In this document: positions 11,825-22,508 of the stretch, piece after piece
Position numbering within the stretch: the stretch's first letter is position 1
How the letters are laid out: each line of letters opens with the position of its first letter
DNA from: Paramarasmius palmivorus
Taxonomy: Eukaryota; Basidiomycota; Agaricomycetes; Agaricales; Marasmiaceae
Direction: 5' to 3'
DNA: 64,000 nt
Assembly: GCA_037176845.1 (NCBI GenBank)
Contig: JAYKXP010000196.1
Coordinates: 1-64,000 of the forward strand
Translations under genes and position numbers: made by a program
Notes under the pieces: generated by a model
Database searches by the model: none
The model's input: the letters and a program-made list of their open reading frames with translations, nothing else
What the model was told of the DNA's origin: nothing

Positions 11825-13682
11825 CTACCCGGTCTTGGAATAGGTTAATATTACGGTGAGGTATGCAAAGCATAAATCTCGTTGGCGCCAGTCATCCGTT
11901 AGCTGCTGTGTGTTCTGTCCTTCAGTAACCTGTATGACGCAAGTCGTCCAGATTGCCCCAACGTCCCATTCGTATCGAAAATACAATGAAAACTGAAAAT
12001 GGCAGTTAGAACATCTAAGAATATTAAGATGCCGCGATCACCTACGTTTATGATAGGGCATGTGGCGTTGACTTCACCGAGGCATTGAAGGATCGAAGAT
12101 ACTACATAGCCGGTAGGATGGGCGATTTCCTGTGGAAGACTGCCGGACACCGTGCGGGATCGGAGAAAGCCATAGCACATGATTCGGATGGCGAAGCTGC
12201 TGTCGAAAGCTTTGGCGATAAAGGAATGCATTGCTGATAACCAACTGTTACATTGGTTTGTATCGATCGATGACTCTGCAATCGAGCTTGAGGGACAGTT
12301 TGGTCAGAAACCAATAGGAAAGGCCTATATCAGTACAGGAACTAACCTTGCGGTGTATGCGGGCGTGTCTGGAGCGTCGACCTTGCGAATAAAATACGGG
12401 GGCAAAATTCGAAGCTTGACGAGATAAGGTGAACAGATGACGGAGTGTGACGGGTATTCGAGGCCAACCTTGTCAGGGGGTTCAGATCCTATGTCACCAC
12501 CACCGAGCTCTTTGACAGACTCGAACCAGCGCAACATAATCTTTTCGATGTAAGGCGCAACAGTGAACGTGGCGGTAGGATTCGATGCTTGGATGGATGT
12601 CTTATTTACAATGACGAGGTTCGGTTCGGCGCAGTGAAGATGCCAGGACGTGGCTTTTAATGCGAACATTGGCGAAGGGATGTCTGCAGTCGGTAAAGTT
12701 GGCAAATATAGAATCATACAATGTTGGTCACCGATCCAGCGGCACTTCAAAGAGAGTTCGCTATGACTTTGAAGTGCGTCGAGTGCTGATATCATGGTTA
12801 TTGTATCCAATTCCTGGAGGTGTTGGAGGTCGGATTCCGAGAGTGAAATCGAACTATGGAGCTGCAGCGATTGTCTTCGAATGAAAGTAGTAGTTGGGTA
12901 GAGGAACACAACCTGATCGTGAGTGGCGAAGTTCATCTGTGATGCTTGGAGGAATCAGTATAAAGCAAGAACGGGAGACTAACATGTGACATACTAAGAG
13001 GCAGATCCAATATCTCTTCAATGGGGGCCTTGTGAGTAGGATAGATGACAACAAATCTGCCGTCGCCAGACGAAAGTTCATAAGGTCCTTGGTGACACGG
13101 TACCGTATTCAACAACACGAAGCCGATATCCAATAAAAAGGCGTAAAGGGTAGCAAATTCGGAGTGTTTTGTGTATATGTGTAAACAGCAAGGAATGTTT
13201 CCTTGGACTGGGAGGAGTCGGAACAGCAACGGGCCGGATACCAAAGCATTAGTCCGTGCTTGAAGAATGCGGAATTCTTCGAGTAGACTGGCATCGGAGA
13301 AAAAAGAACCGTATAAAGCTTGCAGAGTTTCCTCTTCAAAGGAAAGGAAGTGGTTGGTATCGGTGAACGCATAATTGAAATCCATGAGCTTGGTGAGGTT
13401 GGTGTAAGGCGTAGGGGTGGAAGATACGGATTCCGTTGGCTTTCGCCAGCCATTGCTGCAAAATGGGGTAGGTGGGCATGGTGTCACATCAAGGCGTTGT
13501 AGAACGGAGGCGGTGTTCAGGTGGAGACGTGGAATCTGGATATAGCCGAACACGGAATTAGATGCATTCGGAGTTCTCCGAAATTGTCTGATGGTTTTTC
13601 TTTCGAAGAAAGAATTCGAAGCGATCACCATATCGCTATTTTGGGAATTTCGGCATATACTCACCTTGATATAAACGTCCAT
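11825..13682 (-). CDS. NTase-like family member B (500 aa), catalytic motif lost
   Basis: The model has six exons: 13665-13682, 12995-13535, 12347-12944, 12252-12275, 12046-12199 and 11825-11992. They sum to 1,503 nt, a multiple of three, and follow the paralogue at 46.5-48.4 kb. Landmarks are LYGSFFSDAS (residues 80-89), ALVSGPLLF (103-111), then CLHIYT where copy C has DLDVFL, so both metal-binding acids are gone. Further on come RWIGDQHC, then PQEIAHPTGY, then the last exon FSLYFRYEWD...WTTCVIQV, which is 168 nt exactly as in copy C. The 24-nt exon and its flanking introns are the weakest part. Without them the frame is broken and the copy would be a pseudogene. The ATG is only 32 bp from the divergent gene at 13715. 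Confidence 0.65.
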
Positions 13683-13714
13683 GGTCAACGTCCCAACTTC
13701 AACTGTCCTTCGAC
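13683..13714. promoter_or_regulatory. Very short divergent intergenic region
   Basis: Only 32 bp separate the start codons of NTase-like gene B (minus) and the 199-aa protein gene (plus). If both starts are right, transcription of each gene must begin inside this gap or inside the other gene, so the two promoters overlap. Confidence 0.5.
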
Positions 13715-14417
13715 ATGGCTACAGTCGAACTCTCTCCCGAGGATGCCTATAGGCTGTTCAAGGTGGTCTTGCCTTGTCATGAAGAATTTTTTGTTAGAGT
13801 TGTGGATGCGTATCCGCGGCTGGAAAGCGGTTTGCTTGGTACGCTCTTTGTGCCCCTGAACGAAGGGATGCGACAGCTTGAACTTATGATGCTATATCAC
13901 CTCGCGGTAAGCATGTTGAGTATACCTATCGACATTCGTTGTATTAATGTCTTGACAGGATTTCTGTCTCCATATTCAGAGGAAATTCGCTCAACAGCCG
14001 GTGTTGACTGCAAGATTCAAAGCCAATGTCGAACTACTTAACCGGTCGCTGGATGACGTCTGTCCTGATATGAACACAGAGTATCGAGCCTCGGTGCTTT
14101 CTTCGGAGAGTGGTACTGTCGCGGAATCCGATTTCACGTTGGTGTCGAACACGCATCTGTGGGCCGCAGCACTTGTCCGAGCCCAGGACGAGCTCGATTT
14201 TCGCCTCGACGAGGAGGAGGAGGAAGATATCATTCGATACGTTACGTTCACGGTCAATTGGATCAGGACGACTCTTGGGGAGTTGTTAGGTGTCAGAGTG
14301 CTTTCGGGCGACGCTTTGGAGTTCGCTGCGAGTACTTGTAAGTGTGCATGTCTGTGGATCAGTAGCGGCGTTGAAAATGACTATACAGTGTATCTTTCTC
14401 GATATACGCCTGAATAG
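13715..14417 (+). CDS. 199-aa hypothetical protein (paralogue at 58.6 kb)
   Basis: The exons are 13715-13906, 13959-14337 and 14389-14417 (phases 0 and 1, total 600 nt). The protein begins MATVELSPEDAYRLFKVV. It has LPCHEEFFVRVVDAYPR, then a helical core (ARFKANVELLNRSLDDV), an acidic run (DEEEEEDI) and an Arg/Leu-rich C-terminal helix. The minus-strand gene at 58580-59275 has the same three-exon layout and the same phases. It also shares the sequence pattern HxEFFxRxVxxYPR, and near the end a VLSGDALEF/VVSGAALHA pair. All-helical proteins of this size have no function I can name. It is divergent from and nearly touches NTase-like gene B. Confidence 0.75.
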
Positions 14418-14674
14418 GCCGGAGAGGTTCACAGATATGCGAAAGCAGGCGCTAGGTGGCAAATGGATAGGGTAGGAAATCAGGCAAAGTTTGGTGCGTT
14501 CGAGTATGGCTTGGAAATTCTGTATACGGGCACGATTTGCTGCTTGAAACGATGTAACACATGTATTGCAATGTACGCGAGATGATGCGGTTCACGTTTG
14601 GTAAGGATAGATGAGAGGACATGCTGATAATGGTACAGTAATAAGTAAGTGGTAATATATCGAAGAACATAGAG

Positions 14675-15242
14675 TTATATGGATGACTCGGAATCTGTCG
14701 ATTCGTCAAAGACGGATTCGTAAGAGTCTGCTGCGCTGGCGGTGAGGTTTACCGTGGAACGTGGAATGTGGTTCGGGATGATATCGTGGATTCGGTGTCG
14801 AAGGTTCTCGATAGTCTTTTCATATCGCTTTTTTTGCATTTCATATCGAAATTGCAACGCTTCCAGTTGACCACTAAGCTCTTTTATCTGTTAGATGCGG
14901 TCAGTGTAAAGAAACAGCCGAGGGCTTATTATGACACACCTTCACTTCGGCAGTAATAGCGCGCTGTGTAGTGACATCCACTTGCTCGATGAACGCGTCA
15001 ATGGCATGCCTGTTTTGTTCAAGCAGCTGTGTAAAGTAGATATCAGCGGTTGAGGTAGGATAGGAGAATATGACATGGCATCGGGGACACCTTTGCGCGT
15101 TCGGTCTGTATCAGGTTGCACAAAGCGGTTGCGACGGTCTACAGGAACATTCGTTACCAGCGAGAGTGAGCGACCGGAATATAGAACTTACATGGGAGAG
15201 ATCGTGAAGAATGGACTGCTCCTTTGTGTTAAGTTCCGTCAT
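14675..15242 (-). CDS. Small coiled-coil protein (132 aa)
   Basis: The exons are 15192-15242, 15091-15138, 14940-15026 and 14675-14887, all phase 0, total 399 nt. The protein begins MTELNTKEQSILHDLSH, continues with helical exons (LLEQNRHAIDAFIEQVD) and a heptad-like segment (LSGQLEALQFRYEMQKKRYE). It ends in a Ser/Asp-rich tail (ESVFDESTDSESSI). The coiled coil suggests a scaffold or dimerisation role, but no family is recognised. It converges with the 199-aa gene, 257 bp away. Confidence 0.65.
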
Positions 15243-16780
15243 CGTTGGAGTTGAAACCAGTAGATGAAAAACACGCAGGTGTACATAAAAGAACTCAAGG
15301 CTTGCGCTTGCCGTTATAGAAGCAGCTTGAATTACACTAATTAGGGAGGTAGTGATTTACCACATGAAGATGGTATGTGAAAATGGTCGTATCAGCTGAG
15401 ATAGTGGGGGTTCTACGCAGCTTATTTTCATGGGCAAAGGTATTGCTGGATACGAGATGGTTTGAAGTCCTTTAGATAGCCTGGTGACATGATGATCGAA
15501 CATGACGCATTACGTACAATCTAAACAAATTTGCTTCTGGGAAGTGTTCTGTGATGGATCGCTTTCTTAATGTCACTCCAAGTGCGAACCTACGAATAGC
15601 GAGCAACGTTATGCACCTTGGAACCAGAGGGAAAGGCGGATACACAGGGTAATTCTGCTACAACATGTTCGGCAACGATCGGTTGTAACTGTCGGGGGTT
15701 AGTTAGCTTATCATTGAATTCTCAACGGCTGTATGTCATGCATCTACTCAATTGTAGGCCGTGCTATGGGAGGACTGTTTCGAGATATTGGTCACATTAG
15801 ACTGATGCGAGAAGAGGTATGCTTGGTGCATCTTAATTGCGGTCAAAAGGGGTGAAAAGGAGGAGAAAGCGCTCTGGGAGTGGAATGACAGAAACTTTAT
15901 TTGATGGTGCGTGGTGTTGAATTGTGTTTTAGGCTTCTGTTCGGACCTGTATTAGGTTCTCCTTCGTGCAGGAATATTGGTTCGAAAACAGTCTAGCTAG
16001 ATCCAGAGAGGGCGGCATTTCTGAACAGAGACATTAGCCATTTAGCCCGTGAGCCTGCGCAGAACGGGGTTCAGCGTCAGTAGACATGGGGACAGAGGGG
16101 CGAAAGTATAAGCTTCTCGTTGTTCGCTTTCCACTAAATGTATTGACCATTGATTACTTCCCAGATATCGAATGATGGCTAACAGAGTCTATTTATCGAA
16201 GGCCGGACTGCCTTTCTTTTCCTCTCTCCCAATAAGAAATCACAGCAACATCGGGCAATCACATTGGAACATACTTTGGGGCCATTGTCAACTCTACAAG
16301 TTACGAACAAGGAAAATCAGGCTATGTCTGGAGCGGGCGGCTCCGACTACTAGTACATGCACGATACGATATCCCGCAACGCGGGTTACTTCGGAAAAAG
16401 GGTCAAATCGGATGCGTTCAATGAGTCAAAGGGCTGGATCCACACCTATAGTGGGGGGCAAATTGCGAATCAAGACTTGTGAGTGGTCGGAAGCGCTTGA
16501 CATAACTGCCGATAATGAAAAGTCGGAGGATCGGTAAGGCAAACCAATACATTGACAGCGTACTGCTACCATTGGTATTGTGACTCAGTTAACTGCGCGT
16601 ATGGGTCAACTTTTTTTTTTCTGGTATGTCACATACCGCTGGTGGCGCTGCGACCCGCGCTTTCTCTGAATAAGTATTGGTGCCCGATCTTCTTGACCAA
16701 ACAGGACGGACGCAGATTGTTCGGGGATCTCAAGTAGATCTCTATTTGGGTGTCGACAATGAATCGTTATTCAAGGTGAA
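15243..16780. other. Intergenic stretch, no supported gene
   Basis: Open frames such as 16172-16537 (plus) and 15618-15800 (plus) show no splice support, domain or paralogue in the window. I see no repeats or transposon ends here. Confidence 0.4.
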
Positions 16781-16782
16781 GG

Positions 16783-16790
16783 TATAAAAA
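16783..16790 (+). promoter_or_regulatory. TATA box of the 16831-17986 gene
   Basis: GGTATAAAAAC lies about 45 bp upstream of the ATG at 16831 in an otherwise non-coding stretch. Confidence 0.6.
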
Positions 16791-16830
16791 CTTAGGCGAA
16801 AGTGCAGCTGTGCTGTACTTCAAAGCGACA

Positions 16831-17986
16831 ATGTCTCTCCCACCATACCGTCATTCTCCGTCTGCAGTGATACGGCCTGCATCGACGCCGAGCGTTTCTT
16901 CCTTATCCAGTGAGGGAAGCATAATGGACGAAGAGCATAGTTATTTTCAGGGGTTCAAGGAAGGTCTTCGGCGCAGAGATACAGATATCGCGTCCCTAGA
17001 GGATCAAGTACGTCGATTGACGACGGAGAATGCAGAGCTGAAGCTTCGAGTAGAAGCACTGCAAGGCGTCAAGGTGACCACGATTCCTTTTCTATGTTAT
17101 GCTTAAAACCGAACTCACACGAGATATATAGGCTCAGGAATTTTCACTCGAAGCGACCGACAGTAGGAACGACTCTTCCAGCGACGACAGTTCGTTTGTT
17201 GGAGTTTCACCTCCCTCACCGCCCTCATCAAGAGCGGCGGTATTCGCGGGTTCAGCGCGTGCAACGTCAATCTTTCCTCGCGGCGGCCGTGTTAACGATA
17301 AATATGGTATCCCCAACTACCTGTCTGTATTTCGTTCTCCAGAAACGGAAAGAGCACTTAGGGAGTTGATGGGCACGGCTCGGAGGATGGATGTACGAGC
17401 GCTGACGCGTATCAAAAAGATGTGTCGGGAGGCGCATGCGACACCTCGCCACTCGAAGTCTTGGGCGCAGACTTTCATCCTTTCGGAATGGCGAAACCCA
17501 CCAGAACTCGCTCCTCCCAGTACTCGCGATGTCTCGAACCCGGCACTTCCAAACCCTCGTATGGGTGACTCTTTCGAGAGTTGGTTCCATTATTATTCGG
17601 TACATATAGGTGCTCTTCCTCGCGGAGTCCGAAGAGATACATTGGGAAAGCCATGGAAACCCGATCTACGAGCAAGTCGACTTGCTGCTCAGTTGCGACC
17701 ACTTCAAACGTCGCCCACTGCTACTCGAACAGAGTTCAACTACTTCCTCATCGAATTACTTGGTATACGCGGAGAGTATCAAAGCATGGTTCGCAGGCTA
17801 GGCTTCCAAATCGCAAGCGAGTTGTCACCCAAGCCTTACAGTGGACCGTCACCTGTTGCCATTGAGGACGTTGTTTCCCACATGGCCGCGTGCGGTATTA
17901 GTATTGAAACAGTGACGGACGACCTTGAACCATGGTCTTGGCAATACAAGGCAGCAGGGACGATGCGTGGACCTAAGAGTGCATAG
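16831..17986 (+). CDS. Hypothetical protein with N-terminal coiled coil (365 aa)
   Basis: Two exons, 16831-17073 and 17132-17986 (phase 0, 1,098 nt). The start is the ATG in MSLPPYRHSPSAVIRP. An upstream in-frame CTG would only add a non-conserved leader. Residues about 45-80 form a coiled coil (IASLEDQVRRLTTENAELKL). A Ser/Asp-rich linker follows (DSSSDDSSFVGVSPPSPP), then a basic helical region (ARRMDVRALTRIKKMCREA). The C-terminal domain contains GDSFESWFHYYSVHIGALP and FNYFLIELLGIRGEYQ and ends WSWQYKAAGTMRGPK. No family is recognised. The order of coiled coil, linker and globular domain would suit a protein-interaction role, which is inference. A TATA box precedes it. Confidence 0.75.
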
Positions 17987-18079
17987 GGAAAGTCAGAAGC
18001 GTCTAGTATATTGAGAGACATCAGTACGACCTTACTTTCGTAGTGTCAGTACATAACGAAGTTACTTTCTTGGTATATG

Positions 18080-20041
18080 TTATAACCCGTGGCTGGCAAT
18101 ACAGCGATAGTGAAACTGAACTAATACATTGCTGAAATACACACTGCAGATAGTATCCTCTCTGCGCACATTCCATATGGATTCTGGCAGGTGTAGACAT
18201 GTCAAATTGCGGTGAAGGTTGTATCGTTCCGGAAGTGTCGACGTGAGTGGCGATGAAGGCCTACTCGATAGCGGAGTGATGAGGAAAGGACCGCGGACAT
18301 TGATGAACGCGTTATCGTAAGAAGCGGACCGGAGTTCCGCTCGTTGTTGGGTCCTGAAGACGACGAGACAATCCTTCTTTCTTCTGCCCAGCACGTCCAT
18401 TCCTACTGTTGTTACATTTCCTCGGTGCGTTTCACACTCCCCTCTTATTGGCGTCTGGTTGCCGACGACTCCATTGCTAACCTTGATGACTCTTCTGGAT
18501 GTCGTGGGCCTTAACTCGAAGCTGGTATTGAAGGACGGGTATGGAACGCTGGGGAATGACTAGTTTGGGTAAGGTTAAAGGTGTTTGGGGAGCGAGGTCG
18601 ATATTTGGTGAGTAATTCGGTCTTTGGGAGCAGCCTATTTACCAATGGAGGTGTTAGCCTTTCGGAAGGCGACGACTTGGAGGCTAATGGGAGGAGCTGG
18701 ATTGTCAAGGAACCCGTTAGCCATCCGAGGTATGGAGCAGCTTAATCGTCGATCGCTCCTTCGCTGATCAGCAAAACGTCGCAACTTCCAGGTCTGAGAT
18801 TTCTTCACAAGATTGATCAAAGCCGCGAAATATGCAGCGGCGAACAAGAAGACTGAATAGTGAATCGAAAGCGGGCGCCATAGCACGTATGTAGTTACAT
18901 CGTGGTATATTCGCCATAAGCTGACTGCAGAACGTTTGCAGATTCGTTTAGTTTTGAAGGCGCCAATTCGACGGGGAAGGAGAACGCGCAGGTCTGCAGG
19001 ATACGACTGGCTTTGACGACATCGGACATCGTCTTATCGTGAGTGAACTGGCCTCATTGAGATACGGCTTTACTGAGTGTCATATTCACCAATTTTATCC
19101 TTTTTAACTAGGTCGAGGTCGAGCCCTATTTCGGCACCTCCTGGATCTGAGCTTTTCGTTGAGACATATGAAGTTAATACGTGAGTTGCCGTCTTCATCC
19201 TTTCGTAGTGATTCTTGAGGTACTCTTGTAGGTGATATCGATGGAGACGAAGATTTGAATTAAGCGTGAGCGAGGACATAGCTGCGGGAGATTCGTTCGA
19301 ACTGGAAGGTCTGCACTTGGGAACTAGATTCAATACTCGGTGAATATGGTATTTCATGGGAGCGTTTGTATTGTTGACGGTTGAAATCTTCAAGTTTTGG
19401 CTTATCCCGATTTATCGATGTCGAGGCAATCTTCAACGGGTGGCTTAGTTAAAATATGGGCGCTGGTGAGAAATTGGCGAGGAAGTTGCGGTACGTCGAA
19501 GCCGAAATATTCAACGTTCTTTATTGTTTGCTGAATCTTGGTTTCTTCGTCTCTCCTAGACCGGTAACTCGTCATGTATGCCATCCAAAACATGATCGTC
19601 GGAACCAGGTGCACCAGAATTAAAGGAAGATGTTCGGAGGAAGGTATAACGGAGGTGAATAGTTGACGTCCGACTCGCCTGTCGTCAGTTCTGCCAATAT
19701 GCGTATGTTGATATGCTGTGGATGGATTTCTGCGGGGGTATCTACTCTTCCTGAACGCAAACCATAATGAGAATATCGAAAGAGCGGTCGGGAATGCTAA
19801 ATGTAGAAATCGCAAAGAAGGTTGAAGCAAAATGAATATACGAGGTAAACGCCTGCGTCATTGTTCGATCTCCCATGACTGATATTTTGACGATTGACCT
19901 TTCCAGTCTTCTGCACCCTTCAGGGAACCCAACTAAGTGACGACGATACAATGGAAGTCCTTTAAGGCCGAAGTTTGCGTTTCCTAGCGTTATTGGCGTA
20001 CTGGGTGTGTTGAAATTTTCAATATGGAAGTATGTAACCAT
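18080..20041 (-). CDS. Multi-exon membrane protein, hypothetical
   Basis: Exon 1 (19899-20041) begins MVTYFHIENFNTPSTP. Exon 2 starts at 19852 (phase 2) and holds two hydrophobic segments, LAFPTALSIFSLWFAF and LILVHLVPTIMFWMAYM. A short intron (donor GTTGAA, weak) leads to an exon rich in Ser and His. A phase-1 intron with donor GTGAAT then leads to DDVRCRQSQSYPADL and a third hydrophobic segment (YSVFLFAAAYFAALINLV) followed by a basic stretch. The final frame at 18080-18550 (MDVLGRRKKDCLVVF region) is open, but its junction to the rest is unresolved because the phases do not fit any simple intron. It may be a separate gene or exon set. No family is recognised. Confidence 0.45.
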
Positions 20042-20335
20042 GGTCAATGGTATCTTGCCTCGGCTGACTTGATTCCAATGTTATAGGTTTCGGACGTCTA
20101 CTTGTACAGTGAAGATGCGGAGATATAAAGGCCGGAAGAGGAGACTGGGGGTTCAAAGGGTGCCACTAGAAACTTTGGCCGGAGAAATACGTTTACCCCC
20201 TCCTTTATGGTTGATTATCGGTGTTGCCGGCTGCGTTCTTTGAGGAGAGGTACGTGTTGGCTATTGCCTATCTCTTACCGTACTTGACCTGTCTCTTGTC
20301 TGTCAGATTCCGAAGGCTCGCCTTCGGGTATAGCG

Positions 20336-20814
20336 CTAGGTTGAACTTGTTGACGTGCGACCTATGCTTTCATTGTTTGCTCGGTCCCGGCGTCCGTGGC
20401 TCCTTTGCAATGGAAGAATGAAGTGTCGACATCCGTATTCAGATACCGAGTGTGTACCGAAATCGTTCTTATCGATAGAAGCCTGGTTGAATAGACAGTG
20501 GAGATAGACGTTTGTGGTGTCATCGAGATTGCGAATGACGATGCTCTCTGGCGTGTCCCTTGATCCATACTGCAAATTGATATGTGATTCCATTTCACAG
20601 CAATCAGATATCGCTTCCCACACCTAATCAAGGGCCTATAGATATCCAAAGCTCCTCCCAAGTATCGCTGAGATCTAACTTTGGATAACCCGGACTCGAA
20701 TGACTCGGCGCTAGGCTGGACAATCATGGACCCATCTCTTTGAGGGTATGTATTTGTTGTTGGTTGGTGGGTATGAGTGGCCTCCATTAGATGCCGCAGC
20801 TTTGACAATTTCAT
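20336..20814 (-). CDS. Hypothetical exon(s), probably truncated upstream
   Basis: The most coding-like frame (20336-20626) reads VWEAISDCCEMESHINLQYG, then RDTPESIVIRNLDDTTNVYL and NQASIDKNDFGTHSVS. It is preceded by a plausible acceptor (TTGATTAG). A second frame reaches 20814 (MKLSKLRHLMEATHTH). About 80 bp beyond it the Ty3 integrase remnant begins on the other strand, so the 5' end may have been lost. No domain is recognised. Confidence 0.35.
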
Positions 20815-20899
20815 ATATACTGTATCAATGTTGCTCTTGGATCTGCTGCGAGTGGATGATTACAGGTTCATCTTCCCAATCATCTTGTGTAGCCATTGT

Positions 20900-21389
20900 T
20901 GATTCATTATCCGCGTCACAGTTCACTCACAAGCTTGCCAAGGCCTATTGTTTGAGACACCATGGCTTTGTTCACAAGGGTCATTCCTTGTTCGCCCATC
21001 TCAGCACTAAGAAAAACACTGCTTAACTGTGAGACCAGGTCTGGTGGAAGTCGATGATTGCAGACATCAAGGCATTCTGCGATTCTTGTATGGTTTGTCA
21101 GCAGACTAAAACCACAAATCAAAAGCCAGCAGGTATGTTGAAACCTCTTACAGTTCCAAATGAACTGTGGCACACTATCAGGATTGCTTTTGTTGGGCCA
21201 GTACTATCATTGAAGCTGCAGGATGGGACCTATGATATGATTATGGTTATTGTTGACCATCAGACTGGAATGGTACATGTGGTGTCTAGTTGTCAGGACT
21301 ACAAGACTGCTGACATTGATGAATTGGTATTTTGGGAAGTATATAAACACTATGGTCTGCCAAAAGTGATTGTCAGCAATGGTGATTGA
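20900..21389 (+). pseudogene. Ty3/gypsy integrase remnant
   Basis: The plus strand encodes WWKSMIADIKAFCDSCMVCQ, the end of the integrase HHCC zinc finger (CDSCMVCQ). It continues with KPAGMLKPLTVP, then NELWHTIRIAFVGPV, and ends HYGLPKVIVSNGD before a stop at 21389. In active Ty3 integrases the core begins with an Asp in a motif like MDFIGP. Here it is IAFVGP, so the first catalytic Asp is gone, and the second motif is altered too. No reverse transcriptase, gag or LTR accompanies it. It is a dead fragment. Confidence 0.8.
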
Positions 21390-21606
21390 CACTCAGCTTG
21401 GTATTTCAGAAGATACTGACAAGGAGTGACCTGTGGAGCAGGGCATATCTCATCAGGGTAACTGTAAAGATGCTTTGTTTGAGATTTAGTGGAAATCTGG
21501 CAATAAAACTTGGCTAGACCTGAGCGGACCTTGTATGATGATGCAAGCATGTATACAAGGACCTGTAAATCTGAGTTTAAATTTGGCGCGGCCTACACTA
21601 TGATCA

Positions 21607-22322
21607 AGTGTTCCCGTTTGGGTGACATGGGAATTTTTGGATTACCCTTTGAGGAAGTCATTGGGCTCAGAATCTGACAGGAGCAAAATGCTCCCGCTGC
21701 CGTTTTTTTTTTGCTACAATGGAGAACCCTTTTCTTTAACCTCAACTTGGATAATTGTGAACCAAAGAGTAGACCAAGAAGGCAGCCGTACTACGCCATA
21801 TGTGCATTTAAGTACTTTCAGAAGCTACAGAGATGTGCAGAGATGTTGGGGTGCTCCAAAGTGTCAAAGCCGAACAGCTGGAAGCTTAACTCAAAGTGTT
21901 GGAATGCCAACCTAGTAAAACCATAAGTATCGGGCAACATAATTTTGCATGATCAGATACAGACACAGCTGTATCATCCAAGCTCATCCTCTTCCCATAG
22001 TTGCGCCATCCACAAGATGCCCTCGAAATGGATGTGTCCCGCTCTCTAAAGGTGCCAGTGCTGACCTTTCCATACTTTCGTTCAACGAAAGCGCCTATGT
22101 TTCTGGCCAATGTCTGGTCGGACTTCGCGTGTTCTGGCCTTGCTCTGCTTCACTCCGAGAATTGGCTCAACACTATGTAATAAGATTGCAGAAACGTATG
22201 TACAAGACATTGCCTTTGAGAGATAACATGGGATGTCAAAAAAGCCTCTGCAGAATGATGACACAAGACCAACTTCCTCAAAGGGTAATCCAAAAATCCC
22301 ATGTCACCTAAATGGGAACACT
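21607..22322. mobile_element. About 0.7-kb segment with 51-52 bp inverted ends
   Basis: 21607-21658 begins AGTGTTCCCGTTTGGGTGAC and 22272-22322 is its reverse complement with only a few differences (AGTGTTCCCATTTAGGTGAC, plus a one-base indel in a run of A/T). The interior has no transposase and no long frame. This is the structure of a non-autonomous terminal-inverted-repeat element, or an inverted duplication. I see no clear target-site duplication: the left flank is TGATCA and the right flank is CTGGAC. The right end directly abuts the truncated 5' LTR of the copia element. Confidence 0.55.
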
Positions 22323-22435
22323 CTGGACATCTACATATAGTTCTGTTACTATACTCGGATACCTCAGCCATTCTCACATTCCGTGTGTCTGTCTGAGTAC
22401 AAACCTTGTACTTACTTACTGAACTCGTCCTGACA
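22323..22435 (+). repeat. 5' LTR remnant of the copia element
   Basis: This matches the last ~110 bp of the 3' LTR (shared string CTACATATAGTTCTGTTACT) with scattered substitutions and ends TGACA before GGTTATGGGCC, a possible primer-binding site. The first ~140 bp of the LTR are missing. The break coincides with the right inverted repeat of the 21607-22322 element. Confidence 0.85.
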
Positions 22436-22508
22436 GGTTATGGGCCCCGTGCTTTAAACCCTGCACTATCTTGGCAGCTTACTATCACCGTGCGACATAT
22501 TAGATGAC

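Noticed and set aside
12102..12314. Separate 70-codon gene upstream of 12.1 kb, or a frameshifted pseudogene
   Set aside because: A 52-nt intron (donor GTAACA, acceptor GACAG) restores the frame and matches the paralogue length between the DRY and HPTG motifs, so it is treated as part of gene B.
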